From: Flavipsychrobacter sp.
Lineage (GTDB): Bacteria; Bacteroidota; Bacteroidia; Chitinophagales; Chitinophagaceae
Assembly: GCA_031292525.1 (NCBI GenBank)
Contig: JARLGY010000016.1
Coordinates: forward strand, 62,001-126,000
DNA: 64,000 nt
Reading direction: 5' to 3'
A model generated the notes under the pieces. The model searched no databases, was not told the DNA's origin, and saw only the letters and a list, made by a program, of their open reading frames with translations. Position 1 is the first letter of the stretch; every line of letters starts with the position of its first letter. Both the position numbers and the translations under genes were made by a program. Below, in pieces: positions 1-8,688 of the stretch.

Positions 1-3
1 CAG

Positions 4-30
4 TTCCACGGTGTGGAATGTTCCACGGAA
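4..30. repeat. Alternating inverted repeat at window edge
   Basis: The arm TTCCAC occurs at 4-9 and 21-26 with its complement GTGGAA at 13-18 between them. The middle arm can therefore pair with either neighbour, giving two mutually exclusive 6-bp hairpins. The element lies just beyond the stop codon of the M16 operon that reads towards it. It could act in transcript ending, but there is no T run and its left context is outside the window. Confidence 0.3.
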
Positions 31-55
31 TTGCAATTATGCCAATGTGTAGGCC

Positions 56-2353
56 CTAATTAAATACACTATCCGAGATGTTCTTATTCACCTCTACGCT
101 TTTTACCCTGGATGATGCTACGTGTTTGTTCTCTACCTCTTTGGTACGGTAGGGTATTTTGTAGCCACCGCTGCCGGGCACTTCGCGATAGTCGCTGTAC
201 TGGGTTACTTTAGGTATGCCACCTGCTCCAATATCTGCTTCTTCCTTCTGCACCAGGTATCCGGTATTCACATCGTAATATTCTACCGCCAGTTTGCCTG
301 TACGGTCCAGCACATTCACTACGAAAGCATCGCTGCCATTTACCTGGGCCATACCTTTCAGCGTTCGGGTGATGCCATAAGTATCCGGGTGCAATATTTT
401 CTGTATGTCAGCCTCAGCCTTCATGTTGTCAATATCACCGCTATTAAAAGCTTTTTTCTGACCCTGAACTTCACTGAATCCTTTGTCGCCATTAAGCACC
501 TGCTTTTGTATGATAGTGCCCATCCCTTCTACCATGATCACCATCTTGGATGGAGACTTGCGTATCTCTGTAACAGTAAGCTCAAGCGAAGAAGGCCCCG
601 ATGATATGGTGCCTGCGCTTACCTTTTTTATGGACTTTATATTATTAATGACCGATTCGCCGCCTATAGCCAGGATGTATTTCTTTATAATATCTGCTGT
701 GGCAGTGCCTGCAAGCCCCGGGTTATCTATTGCTGTTGCTGCCGTTGGGGGAGTTACAGTAGTGGGTGCAGGTTGTTCATAACCTGGAGTAGTAGGTAGG
801 TCTGGAGTTATTTTTGCATCATTTTTATCTGTTATCCTGTTCTCGATATCAGCCGATGCAGCACTGCTTATCAAAGCCTCTTTTGTGTAAACCGCAGGTA
901 CCGGCGATGGTTTAGAGGTATCGTAAGGAAAGCGGATGATCTCGGCATTATTGTCAAAAAAGTCTATCGAGTTGGTCGAGAATTTATCGAATTTGGCTGC
1001 ATCCTTAATATTGCCAACTATTATGATGTTAGCATTGTCTGGTAATATGTACTTGCCTGCAGCGTCTTTAACATCCTTTACGGATATACTGCTTACGTTT
1101 TTTAAATAGCTGTGGTAATAGTCCTTAGGCATATGGTACCGCTCCAGGTTTATTGCATATGTGGCAATAGTAGCAGGGTCGGCAATGCCCATGGCAAAGT
1201 TACCGGTTATTGCCCATTTGGCTTTGTCAAGTATGTTATTGTCCACATCGTTTTGCATACGGTGCATATTTGCCAGCATGGTTATGAGGCAACTGTCATC
1301 TACGCCAATGCGACTGCGGGTATAGGCGCTAAAAGAGCCTTCAGTTTCATTTTCAAGTATGGAAGAATAGGTAGTATAAGCCCACTGATGTTCCTGCCTC
1401 AGATCGTGAAACAATAAAGACCTGCTATTGCCACCCAAAATAGTATTTGCTACACGCGCCTTAATAGCATACTCACTACCCGGATAAAGATCTATAGGGT
1501 AGGTAATGCGTAATATACTTTGCACCGCTCCTTTGCGTGGAATGAACGATACGTGGGTGGACGATGGCGCATCGTAATGACCATAATCAGTTACCGGAAC
1601 CGGCAGACTGCGCCACTTACCAAAGTATTTTTCAACCAGGGGTTTTATTTCTTCAACCTTTACGTCGCCAACAATAGATAGGTAAGCTACGTTTGGCCTG
1701 AAATAGGTATTGTAATAGTTAATGCAGTCTTCTGTTTTTATACGTGCAACTGTTTTGTCGGTAATGATCTCGCCATATGGGTGAGACCCACCATAGTTAA
1801 GGGCTGCAGCTACATTATTCAGCATGGCGTCAGCATCGTTCTGCCGCGCCTTTAGCTGGCTGATGGTCTCGGTTTTTATTCTTTCTACATCATCGGTAGT
1901 GATAGCTGTATTCATGGCAATATCACTTACCAAATCCAGCATTTTTTCTTTTTCGCGGGCCAGGCCGCGGGCAGCTATTTCCTCATCGGTAGTTGCCAGA
2001 TCGGTACTTATTTGTTCTGCGGCATCTGCCAGCTGGGTTTTGTTGCGTGTGAGCGTGCCGTCTTGTAATAATTGACCCATCATACCACGGTAGCCTGCAC
2101 GTTCTTGTTCCAGCGCAGGTTTTATGGTAAACTGTAAGTCGCAGGTCATTGCCGGCAGCTTATGGTTTTCTACCACAATCACGCGGAGGCCATTAGCCAA
2201 GGTGAAGCTGGTACTTTCTCCAAAATCTACAATCGGCGCGGGGCCAGGTCTAGGCGCTTCTTTTTTGTCCTGGTGTTTAGCAGCAACAGCAGAAACCGAC
2301 AGTGCAGATAATGCCAGGAATAATATGGCGCGCCTTGTATTGTTCATAGCCAT
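56..2353 (-). CDS. M16 peptidase-like subunit lacking the zinc motif, with extra C-terminal domain
   Basis: This is a 765-residue exported protein of the insulinase (M16) family. A signal peptide covers about residues 1-24. Two M16 half-domains follow at about 45-200 and 210-440. Where an active M16 enzyme carries HxxEH, this protein reads YRGMMGQ, so it cannot bind zinc in the usual way and is the inactive-partner type. A Pro/Thr-rich linker near 515-550 leads to about 210 residues that resemble the lipoprotein-sorting (LolA-like) beta fold found fused to M16 proteins in Bacteroidota. Its start shares one base with the stop of the upstream M16 gene (TAATG), so the two are translationally coupled and probably form a heterodimer in the periplasm. 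The exact nature of the C-terminal domain is inferred. Confidence 0.85.
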   Translation of the reverse strand: MAMNNTRRAILFLALSALSVSAVAAKHQDKKEAPRPGPAPIVDFGESTSFTLANGLRVIVVENHKLPAMTCDLQFTIKPALEQERAGYRGMMGQLLQDGTLTRNKTQLADAAEQISTDLATTDEEIAARGLAREKEKMLDLVSDIAMNTAITTDDVERIKTETISQLKARQNDADAMLNNVAAALNYGGSHPYGEIITDKTVARIKTEDCINYYNTYFRPNVAYLSIVGDVKVEEIKPLVEKYFGKWRSLPVPVTDYGHYDAPSSTHVSFIPRKGAVQSILRITYPIDLYPGSEYAIKARVANTILGGNSRSLLFHDLRQEHQWAYTTYSSILENETEGSFSAYTRSRIGVDDSCLITMLANMHRMQNDVDNNILDKAKWAITGNFAMGIADPATIATYAINLERYHMPKDYYHSYLKNVSSISVKDVKDAAGKYILPDNANIIIVGNIKDAAKFDKFSTNSIDFFDNNAEIIRFPYDTSKPSPVPAVYTKEALISSAASADIENRITDKNDAKITPDLPTTPGYEQPAPTTVTPPTAATAIDNPGLAGTATADIIKKYILAIGGESVINNIKSIKKVSAGTISSGPSSLELTVTEIRKSPSKMVIMVEGMGTIIQKQVLNGDKGFSEVQGQKKAFNSGDIDNMKAEADIQKILHPDTYGITRTLKGMAQVNGSDAFVVNVLDRTGKLAVEYYDVNTGYLVQKEEADIGAGGIPKVTQYSDYREVPGSGGYKIPYRTKEVENKHVASSRVKSVEVNKNISDSVFN

Positions 2354-3684
2354 TATTTTTTCTGCTGCATAGATTTTGGTAAATAATAAACCACCAGGCG
2401 GTTTTGTTTGGTAAAGTATTTTGCAGCTATACGCGCCAGATCGGCACGGGTTACTTTGCGATAATTGCTTATTTCGTCGTCTATCAGTCTTGTATTGTGC
2501 AGGTAGGTATATTTAGAGGCCAGGTTTTGAGCCAGTACCTGCAGCTTTTGGTTATCCAGCACATAATCACTTTCGGCTTTGTCTTCTATGCGCTGGTATT
2601 CATCTTCTGCAACCTGATTTAGTTTATCTATCTCCGACAAAATATTGTGCTCCAGTTCATCTGGTTTTACCCCTTGTGCCGCAATGCCCAAAACTATAGC
2701 CAGGCCGGGCTGCTCATTGCCAATGGCTATAGCGGATACATTTTGTGCTTTGCCAGCCGCTGTAATGTTTTTATTAAAGCGCGAATTGTTGCCAGCCGAA
2801 AGTAAACGCATTAATAATTGCACGCCATAGTAATCAGGCGTTCCGTAGGCGGGTATATGGTAAGCTATAATAACACCAGGAGCCTGCACATTGTCGTAAT
2901 AGGCAATGCGCTTTTCTGTAGTATGCACAGGTTCTACGTCAGCAGGATGATTTACTGGTTTTGCCGTTGCCGGGATATCTCCAAAATAACGGTCTATATA
3001 GTCGCGTGCATACTGTTCATTAATATCTCCTGCCACAACAATTACCGCGTTATTGGGTGCATAGTATTCTTTGTAGTATGCTGTCAGTTCTTCGGCCGTG
3101 GCTTTATCTGCATATTGGTCTTTTGCAATAGTGTTCCACCTGTAGGGCGATGAGGTGTAGGCGTTCTCGTATATTATATTGTATCGCAACGCATAAGGTT
3201 GGCTGTAGTATTTATACTTCTCCTGCTTCACTATTTTGCGTTGTTCGTCTACGGTAGCTTTGTCCATACGGGCATACGCCATGTGGCGAGATTCTACCCA
3301 AATGCCCAACCCCATTTGTGCTGATGGCAGTAGCTCATAAAAAACTGTACGATCTTGTGTGGTATTGCTGCCGCTTTGGCCACCAGCCGCTTGCACCATT
3401 TCATTATACTCCCCGGTATGGCTATCCCCGCCATTGGAGAGTATGTGCTCCATGAAATCTGTAAACCCGGATTGTTTTGGGTCTTCGTTTTTGGCCCCCA
3501 CATGGTACATTACTGACACCGCAACCAGCGGAGCCGAATGGTCTTCGTGCAATATTACGTGCAAGCCATTAGGCAGGTCGTATTCCACGACTTTTATGGC
3601 AGCTGTGGCAGGCATAGCATACATCAACAGCAGTACACCCGAGAGGCTAAATAGGAAATTATGAATATTGCTAAAAGGTTTCAA
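2353..3684 (-). CDS. M16 family zinc peptidase, atypical DxxEH motif
   Basis: This is an exported M16 peptidase subunit, with the N-terminal catalytic half-domain at about residues 35-180 and the second half-domain behind it. The expected HxxEH reads DFMEH (GAT codon for the first residue), so the first zinc ligand is Asp. The downstream Glu of the third-ligand region (VDEQRKIVKQE) is kept. The TTG at 3684 is chosen as start because it gives a compact signal peptide ending near MPATAA (443 residues). An ATG at 3765 would add 27 residues and leave 9 bp to the divergent gene. The gene is coupled to the inactive partner downstream. The family assignment is firm, whereas activity and the start codon are uncertain. 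Confidence 0.85.
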   Translation of the reverse strand: MKPFSNIHNFLFSLSGVLLLMYAMPATAAIKVVEYDLPNGLHVILHEDHSAPLVAVSVMYHVGAKNEDPKQSGFTDFMEHILSNGGDSHTGEYNEMVQAAGGQSGSNTTQDRTVFYELLPSAQMGLGIWVESRHMAYARMDKATVDEQRKIVKQEKYKYYSQPYALRYNIIYENAYTSSPYRWNTIAKDQYADKATAEELTAYYKEYYAPNNAVIVVAGDINEQYARDYIDRYFGDIPATAKPVNHPADVEPVHTTEKRIAYYDNVQAPGVIIAYHIPAYGTPDYYGVQLLMRLLSAGNNSRFNKNITAAGKAQNVSAIAIGNEQPGLAIVLGIAAQGVKPDELEHNILSEIDKLNQVAEDEYQRIEDKAESDYVLDNQKLQVLAQNLASKYTYLHNTRLIDDEISNYRKVTRADLARIAAKYFTKQNRLVVYYLPKSMQQKK

Positions 3685-3774
3685 GAAATATATATCTATA
3701 TAAAGGCGGCAAATTATTAAAAAAAGATGGCTAATTACTGCGACAGATTGATATTTGCATTTCAATAACGGATA

Positions 3775-4431
3775 ATGATAGATACGGTTTTGTTTGATAT
3801 GGATGGATTGTTGCTGGATACAGAGCCCTTATGGGGAGAAAGTATGCTTAAAGTTGCCCAACAACATAACATACCCATAACCCGCCATCAGTTTAAGGAG
3901 ACTACCGGCCTGCGCATATATGAGGTAACGGACTACTGGGCAGTGCGCTACCCCTGGCAAGGCAGTACGGCCCTAAAAGTAGCAGAGGACATACTGGATG
4001 ATATTATTGCCAGCTCCCGCACAAATGCATCGGTATTGAAGGGCGTACAGGATGCCCTTGAACTATTGAAAGCCAATGATTTTAAGATAGGGCTTGCATC
4101 ATCATCGCCCAGCCGCATGATAGATGCCCTGGTTACCCACTTTGGGTTGCGTAGTTATTTTGACTGTATCACATCTGCCGATGTGGTAGAGCTGGGAAAA
4201 CCACATCCTGCCGTTTTCCTGCATTGTGCAAAGTCGCTCGGGGCATCGCCACTGGAATGCCTGGTGCTGGAAGATTCCGTAAATGGTATGATAGCAGGCA
4301 AGGCCGCACGTATGAAGGTAGTTGTGGTGCCCGATGAATTGCACTTTGATGATCCCCGGTTTAGCCTTGCCGATGCAAAACTGCAGAGCATGGAAGACCT
4401 GGACCTGGCATTGATACAACGGTTGGGATAG
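3775..4431 (+). CDS. HAD-superfamily sugar-phosphate phosphatase (HxpB/YniC-like)
   Basis: This is a 218-residue cytosolic HAD hydrolase. Motif I is DMDGLLLDT near residue 8, with the nucleophile and acid-base aspartates. Motif II is the Ser in SSPS near 109, motif III the Lys in GKPHP near 144, and motif IV the acidic LEDSVNG near 170. The C1-type helical cap between motifs I and II, and the sequence TEPLWGESM, resemble hexitol or 2-deoxyglucose-6-phosphate phosphatases. Those enzymes remove phosphate from sugar phosphates. The gene stands alone and diverges from the M16 operon. The fold is certain but the substrate is a guess from subfamily resemblance. Confidence 0.85.
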   Translation: MIDTVLFDMDGLLLDTEPLWGESMLKVAQQHNIPITRHQFKETTGLRIYEVTDYWAVRYPWQGSTALKVAEDILDDIIASSRTNASVLKGVQDALELLKANDFKIGLASSSPSRMIDALVTHFGLRSYFDCITSADVVELGKPHPAVFLHCAKSLGASPLECLVLEDSVNGMIAGKAARMKVVVVPDELHFDDPRFSLADAKLQSMEDLDLALIQRLG

Positions 4432-4491
4432 ATGGCTCTTTAATTAATGGTCTGATAATATTTTGTGATGATAAATATTTTGGGCAAGGCC

Positions 4492-4499
4492 TATATTTG
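4492..4499 (+). promoter_or_regulatory. Bacteroidota -7 box (TATATTTG) of OsmC gene
   Basis: A perfect match to TAnnTTTG ends 19 nt before the ATG of the OsmC gene. No well-spaced -33 TTTG is visible. The box supports the ATG at 4518 over the in-frame TTG at 4497, which would overlap it. Confidence 0.5.
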
Positions 4500-4517
4500 C
4501 CATTAAATAATAAAAAC

Positions 4518-4928
4518 ATGAAACGTAACGCAACTGCCGTATGGAACGGCTCGGGTAAAGAAGGTAGTGGTAATCTTACTACACAGAGTGCTGTACTCAA
4601 CAAAACCCAATATTCTTACAAGAGCCGTTTTGAAGATGGCATTGGTACCAACCCAGAAGAGCTGATGGCAGCTGCACATGCAGGTTGTTTTACGATGGCA
4701 CTTACTTTTGCTTTGAACGGTGCAGGTTTTACACCTGATGAAATAACGACAGACTGCGTTATTACTTTAGAAGGTGGCGCTATTACGAAAAGTGAGCTTT
4801 CTACAATTGCTAAAATACCTGGTATAGACGATGCTAAGTTCCAGGAAATAGCGGCTGGCGCTAAGGCAGGATGCCCAGTATCTAAAGCGTATAATATGGA
4901 AATTACATTGGAAGCAAAGCTTGCCTAA
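4518..4928 (+). CDS. OsmC-type organic hydroperoxide reductase
   Basis: This is a 136-residue OsmC/Ohr-family peroxidase that reduces organic hydroperoxides with a pair of cysteines. The peroxidatic Cys lies in AAAHAGCFTMAL near residue 54, preceded by the family motif NPEELMAAAHA. The second Cys is in GAKAGCPVSKAY near 118. The length fits the classical OsmC subfamily. The ATG at 4518 is preferred because the -7 box sits just upstream of it. The gene is monocistronic with a hairpin terminator at 4953-4982. A second, distinct OsmC-like protein is encoded at 37926-38348. Confidence 0.92.
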   Translation: MKRNATAVWNGSGKEGSGNLTTQSAVLNKTQYSYKSRFEDGIGTNPEELMAAAHAGCFTMALTFALNGAGFTPDEITTDCVITLEGGAITKSELSTIAKIPGIDDAKFQEIAAGAKAGCPVSKAYNMEITLEAKLA

Positions 4929-4952
4929 TTGTTGTATTTGATTTTTGATATG

Positions 4953-4982
4953 TATAAAGACCGGCTTTTGCTGGTCTTTATA
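4953..4982 (+). terminator. Intrinsic terminator after OsmC gene
   Basis: The arms TATAAAGACCGGC and GCTGGTCTTTATA surround a TTTT loop (13 bp with one wobble), followed by a T-rich run. It lies 24 bp after the OsmC stop. Confidence 0.75.
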
Positions 4983-5286
4983 TTTTTATTTAAATAAATA
5001 ACAGCCCGATAACAAAGATATTTTATTACGATACAATTATATTTTATATCTATATTGTCTATGTCTTACAGTCTGTTAAAATTCTTTAACAAATATTTTG
5101 TAATTGTATTTTACAATGCTGTGACCTCACGTAAAATGGCCGTGTTGATTTAATGAAAAAAGGACGGAGATTTGTATCATCCTACCGTAATAACCAGAAA
5201 ACAAACGATGAATTGACCCACATGTTTTGGGCAAGTAGTCGGATCCTAATTTAATTATTTAAGAAATTTAAATTAAAACCGGAATT
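4983..5286 (+). other. AT-rich intergenic region with an imperfect operator-like repeat and a 33-codon ORF
   Basis: There is no clear gene in these 304 bases. TTGTAA at 5098-5103 and TTACAA at 5111-5116 form an inverted repeat around 7 bases. A 33-codon ORF (5153-5254) begins MKKGRRFVSSYR and ends shortly before the Rossmann-fold gene, and could be a leader peptide. Just upstream of that gene is an AATTTAAATT palindrome. I see no convincing riboswitch or -7/-33 pair, so any regulatory role is speculative. Confidence 0.3.
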
Positions 5287-5931
5287 ATGGGTTACAAGAC
5301 ATTTGTGTCATTAAACATCGCCGTTATAGGTGAGGGTAGGAAGGTGATCTCGCTAGCCAAAAGGCTTGCCAATGTTGGCCACAACATAAGCATAGGATGG
5401 AAAGATGGTGGCGCAAAAGACCAAAAAATAATGGGTAGTCGTTTAGGCGACTGTATCAGCTTTGCCCACATCACGGATGCCGCCGCCGAGGCAGACGTTA
5501 TTATTATTAGTGCTGCTGCTAGCCATGTAAGAGAGATAGCCTATCTGCTGGACGATGTACGACGCAAAGTCATTGTTGACTCAACATTTATACTACCTGA
5601 AGCGTTCGAGGAAAACATAAACACCATTAATGCTATAACAGCTATAACAGGTTCTCCTTTTGTAGTGAAAAGTTTTAACTGCTCCGGGTACCAGAATCTT
5701 ATTGATCCTTTGTTCAAGGGGCAAAGTGTAGATTCTTTTGTTGCCGGTAATAGCATAAAGGCCAAAGCGGTGGTAAAGATATTAGCCCGCGATTTGGGTT
5801 ATAGCAATTGTTATGATTTTGGCAATGACACTACTATCCCATTGCTGGAAGAAATGGCCAAATGCTGGCATAATCTATCGCAGAGGGCAAATATGACCAA
5901 GAAAGTTGCGGGTGTAGTAGTTAAAAAATAG
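5287..5931 (+). CDS. NAD(P)-binding Rossmann protein of the F420-reductase (NPF) type
   Basis: This is a 214-residue soluble protein with an N-terminal Rossmann fold. The first strand and loop read NIAVIGEGRKVISLAKRL, so the dinucleotide motif GxGxxG is incomplete at its third Gly. A hydrophobic strand ADVIIISAA near residue 80 fits the 'prevents/permits hydride transfer' strand of NPF proteins. The later part (VVKSFNCSGYQNLIDP, FVAGNS) matches the organisation of the NADPH-dependent F420 reductase-like family, in Bacteroidota usually annotated only as NAD(P)-binding. The substrate is unknown. It is followed closely by a convergent gene at 5947. Confidence 0.7.
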   Translation: MGYKTFVSLNIAVIGEGRKVISLAKRLANVGHNISIGWKDGGAKDQKIMGSRLGDCISFAHITDAAAEADVIIISAAASHVREIAYLLDDVRRKVIVDSTFILPEAFEENINTINAITAITGSPFVVKSFNCSGYQNLIDPLFKGQSVDSFVAGNSIKAKAVVKILARDLGYSNCYDFGNDTTIPLLEEMAKCWHNLSQRANMTKKVAGVVVKK

Positions 5932-5946
5932 CAGGGTACTTGCTTT

Positions 5947-6492
5947 TTAATTGCTACTGTAAAATTTGTGCAGGATAGCATGCAATATCATAAGCGCTTC
6001 GCTATCCTCGCTCCAGCTATATTCAAAGTATAGATTGTCCTGTAGCCATTCCAGGGCTTCCAGTTCAGTGTCTAAAGTATTTAGCTGGTCTATCATTTCA
6101 TCATAGGCTATTTTATTATTGCCAAACAGCTCGCTGATGATCTGGTACTTGTCGTTGATGCCTATTATAGTGCGTATGTCTGCTTCTTCATCTTCCTCGT
6201 CGTCGTCTTGTTTACTACTGCTGCTGGGAATCGGGTTTTCTACCGTAAGCTCAATTATGGTTGGTCTATCTTCATTTATCGGCGATGTTACAGGAGTGTA
6301 ATACGTTGTTTGCTGGTCGTTTACAAGCTCAGGTGGAGTGGTTTTATCTGCCGCAATTTTAGACCTATATTCTATTAACTCGGCATACAATTGCCGGGTA
6401 TAATCCATCATTAGGTCTGTTTCTATTACGTTGCTGTTCCCGTTTTCTGCTAACTGTCTTATTTTTTGCAATAAAGAAGATATACGCTGCAT
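5947..6492 (-). CDS. Conserved hypothetical acidic protein next to thymidine kinase
   Basis: The 181-residue product is not recognised as a known family. It has a helical N-terminal region (about 1-45), a flexible middle ending in a Ser run and a strongly acidic stretch (KQDDDEEDEEAD near residue 100). The C-terminal half is compact and helical, with the pattern ISELFGNNKIAYDEMIDQL and then LEALEWL. It has no signal peptide or membrane segment, so it should be cytosolic. It diverges from tdk with about 90 bp between the start codons. The acidic middle suggests a protein-protein adaptor, but that is inference only. Confidence 0.7.
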   Translation of the reverse strand: MQRISSLLQKIRQLAENGNSNVIETDLMMDYTRQLYAELIEYRSKIAADKTTPPELVNDQQTTYYTPVTSPINEDRPTIIELTVENPIPSSSSKQDDDEEDEEADIRTIIGINDKYQIISELFGNNKIAYDEMIDQLNTLDTELEALEWLQDNLYFEYSWSEDSEALMILHAILHKFYSSN

Positions 6493-6560
6493 GCAAATGG
6501 TTTTTACAAAAGTAACGATGTGACATATATCGTAACGTTAATTTGGTCTCCATAAATTGT

Positions 6561-6568
6561 TACTTTTA
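6561..6568 (+). promoter_or_regulatory. -7 box (TACTTTTA) of tdk
   Basis: This near-consensus TAnnTTTG box ends 19 nt before the tdk ATG, with TTTG at 6542-6545 as a possible -33 element (15-nt spacing, slightly short). Confidence 0.4.
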
Positions 6569-6586
6569 TGAGCAATATTGAGGAGT

Positions 6587-7171
6587 ATGTTTATTGAACC
6601 GCATCATACAGGTAAAAAAGGGTGGATAGAGGTGGTATGTGGGTGTATGTTTTCAGGTAAGACTGAAGAGTTGATACGCAGGATGAAAAGGGCCCATATA
6701 GCTAACCAGAGGATAGAAATATTTAAATCGCAGGTTGATTCCAGGTACGACAAGGACGATATAATATCGCATGATGCCAGCCGCATACAAGCCACAGCCG
6801 TGAGCAATGCCTATAATATATTGCTAATGGCTGCAGATGTAGATGTTGTGGGTGTTGATGAAGCCCAGTTTTTTGACGACGATATAATTGAAGTAATAGA
6901 GGAACTGACACGCCAGCGTAAACGGGTAATTGTTGCAGGCCTGGACATGGATTTTACCGGTAGGCCTTTTGGACCTATGCCTGCTTTATTGGCAAGGGCT
7001 GAATATATAACCAAGCTGCATGCCATTTGTGTTTGTTGCGGCGATATAGCCAGCTATTCTTACCGTAAAGCCAAAATAGATGACAAAATACTACTGGGCG
7101 AAAAGGATGTGTATGAGCCACGCTGCAGGAGTTGTTTTTATAAGTTGAAGACTTCGGCTGTCAAGCAATAG
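6587..7171 (+). CDS. tdk: Thymidine kinase (type II)
   Basis: This 194-residue cytosolic enzyme phosphorylates thymidine to dTMP with ATP in pyrimidine salvage. Walker A is CMFSGKTEEL near residue 22. The Walker B/DEAQ element is VVGVDEAQFFDDD near 90. The lasso zinc site uses CVCC near 146 and CRSC near 180, and the flexible lasso has a Tyr-rich SYSYRKAK segment. The ATG at 6587 is preferred over the in-frame TTG at 6578 because the -7 box ends 19 nt before it. The length is normal for the family. Confidence 0.95.
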   Translation: MFIEPHHTGKKGWIEVVCGCMFSGKTEELIRRMKRAHIANQRIEIFKSQVDSRYDKDDIISHDASRIQATAVSNAYNILLMAADVDVVGVDEAQFFDDDIIEVIEELTRQRKRVIVAGLDMDFTGRPFGPMPALLARAEYITKLHAICVCCGDIASYSYRKAKIDDKILLGEKDVYEPRCRSCFYKLKTSAVKQ

Positions 7172-7179
7172 TATATTTG
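7172..7179 (+). promoter_or_regulatory. -7 box (TATATTTG), distal candidate for the tolC-suhB-thiL unit
   Basis: A perfect TAnnTTTG match lies immediately after the tdk stop and 88 nt before the channel gene. A TTG at 7145-7147 gives roughly the right -33 spacing. A second perfect box (TACTTTTG, 7256-7263) ends only 4 nt before the ATG, which would make a leaderless message. Confidence 0.4.
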
Positions 7180-7266
7180 CTTTACTTTTATTTGTGGTGA
7201 AATTAGCTTCAACATACCTGATGCGAAGCAAATAGGAACCAGTTATATTTTAAGCTACTTTTGTAA

Positions 7267-8685
7267 ATGCGTTTTGCTGTTTTTGTATCTCTTTTAATTT
7301 TTACCACACTTGGCGCAACCGTTTACGGGCAGGATGTATGGACATTGCAGCGCTGTGTGCAGTATGCTATAGACCATAATATTTCTATTCAGCAAGATGT
7401 ACTGAATAAGCGTCTTGCCAGATATACTCTGTTGCAAAGCCAGCTGGCCCAATTGCCAACTGTAAATAGTACGGGAGCTTATGGCAAAAGTTTTGGGCGT
7501 TCTATTAATCCAACTACAAACCAGTTTGTGGATGGTGGGTATGATTACCTAAGTCTCACCGGCAGTGCAAACGTTTTATTGTTCGGTTGGTTTGCTCAGC
7601 GCAATACTATAAATAGAAATAAGTTTAGCCTAGATGCTTCGCAAGCAGACCTGGATCAATTAAAAGACGATGTTTCTTTAAATGTAGCTACAGGATTTCT
7701 TAGGGCCATACTTGCCAAAGAGCAGATACATGTTAGCGAAAAACAAGTAGATCTTTCTAAAGCTCAACTGGCGCAAACGGTTAGTTTTGCCAATGCAGGG
7801 CGTTTGCCAGAGCTAAATGTGGCACAACTGGAGTCTCAGCTGGCAGGTGACAGCTCTAACCTCATCACCGCAATTGCTAATTATACTGCGTCTATCCTGG
7901 ACCTGAAAACATTACTGAACCTCGATTTTTCAGCACCATTTGATATTGAAGCCCCCGATGTAAAGGTAGATGATGAAATGACTGTGATCACTACCAAGCC
8001 TGAAGAAATATACCAAGAGGCCCATAAGCACTTTGGGTCTATAAGAGGTAGTGAGGACCGCGTGGCTGCTGCTGAGAAAGGGGTAGCGCTTTATAAAGGG
8101 AATTTATATCCTCAACTGTCATTAAGTGTACAGGCAGGTACCAACTGGGCAAGTAATTACCTCACTGCCCAGTACAGTAATCCGCATCTCACACCTATTG
8201 GATTTACCCGTAATGGTGATACTGTTTTCCAGCCTGGATATGATATTGCCACTCCTGTCATCCCTTTTGGTAAACAGTTTGACAATAACTTTCGGCAAAC
8301 TGTAGCTTTGAACCTCAATGTTCCGCTTTTTAATGGCTGGCAGTCGCAGTATGCTGTACGGCAGGCTCGCATCAACCTGGCTACACAACAATTGAATGAA
8401 TATAATGCCGAACTAACACTAAAGCAGAATGTATACAAAGCACATAACGATGCAATAAGTTCCATTCAGAAATACGCCGCAGCCGTTCGCGCAGCAGATG
8501 CTGCGCAGCGAGCACTTGACTTTGCAAAGAAAAGGTACGATCTTGGATTGACAACCACTGTTGACTTTCTTGTTACCCAGAACTCAGAATACACAGCAGC
8601 TTCCAATTTGCTGAGCGCCCGGTACGATCTTATATTTAAGCTGAAAGTGATTGACTATTATTTAGGAAAAGAGTTAAAACTGTAA
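7267..8685 (+). CDS. TolC-family outer membrane efflux channel
   Basis: This is a 472-residue outer-membrane factor. The signal peptide is about residues 1-21 (cleavage after VYG), and two OEP (TolC) repeats of long helices and short strands follow. The start of the mature protein, WTLQRCVQYAIDHN, and the closing RYDLGLTTTVDFLVTQ are hallmarks of the family. In tripartite systems it forms the trans-periplasmic duct. Here no adaptor or pump gene is adjacent. Instead the inositol monophosphatase gene starts 3 bp after its stop, so it is probably co-transcribed with suhB and thiL. The partner pump must be elsewhere. Confidence 0.93.
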   Translation: MRFAVFVSLLIFTTLGATVYGQDVWTLQRCVQYAIDHNISIQQDVLNKRLARYTLLQSQLAQLPTVNSTGAYGKSFGRSINPTTNQFVDGGYDYLSLTGSANVLLFGWFAQRNTINRNKFSLDASQADLDQLKDDVSLNVATGFLRAILAKEQIHVSEKQVDLSKAQLAQTVSFANAGRLPELNVAQLESQLAGDSSNLITAIANYTASILDLKTLLNLDFSAPFDIEAPDVKVDDEMTVITTKPEEIYQEAHKHFGSIRGSEDRVAAAEKGVALYKGNLYPQLSLSVQAGTNWASNYLTAQYSNPHLTPIGFTRNGDTVFQPGYDIATPVIPFGKQFDNNFRQTVALNLNVPLFNGWQSQYAVRQARINLATQQLNEYNAELTLKQNVYKAHNDAISSIQKYAAAVRAADAAQRALDFAKKRYDLGLTTTVDFLVTQNSEYTAASNLLSARYDLIFKLKVIDYYLGKELKL

Positions 8686-8688
8686 ACT

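Noticed and set aside
3684-3765. ATG at 3765 as start of the M16 gene
   Set aside because: It adds an atypical N-terminus and leaves 9 bp to the divergent gene. The TTG at 3684 gives a normal signal peptide. Either choice is possible.
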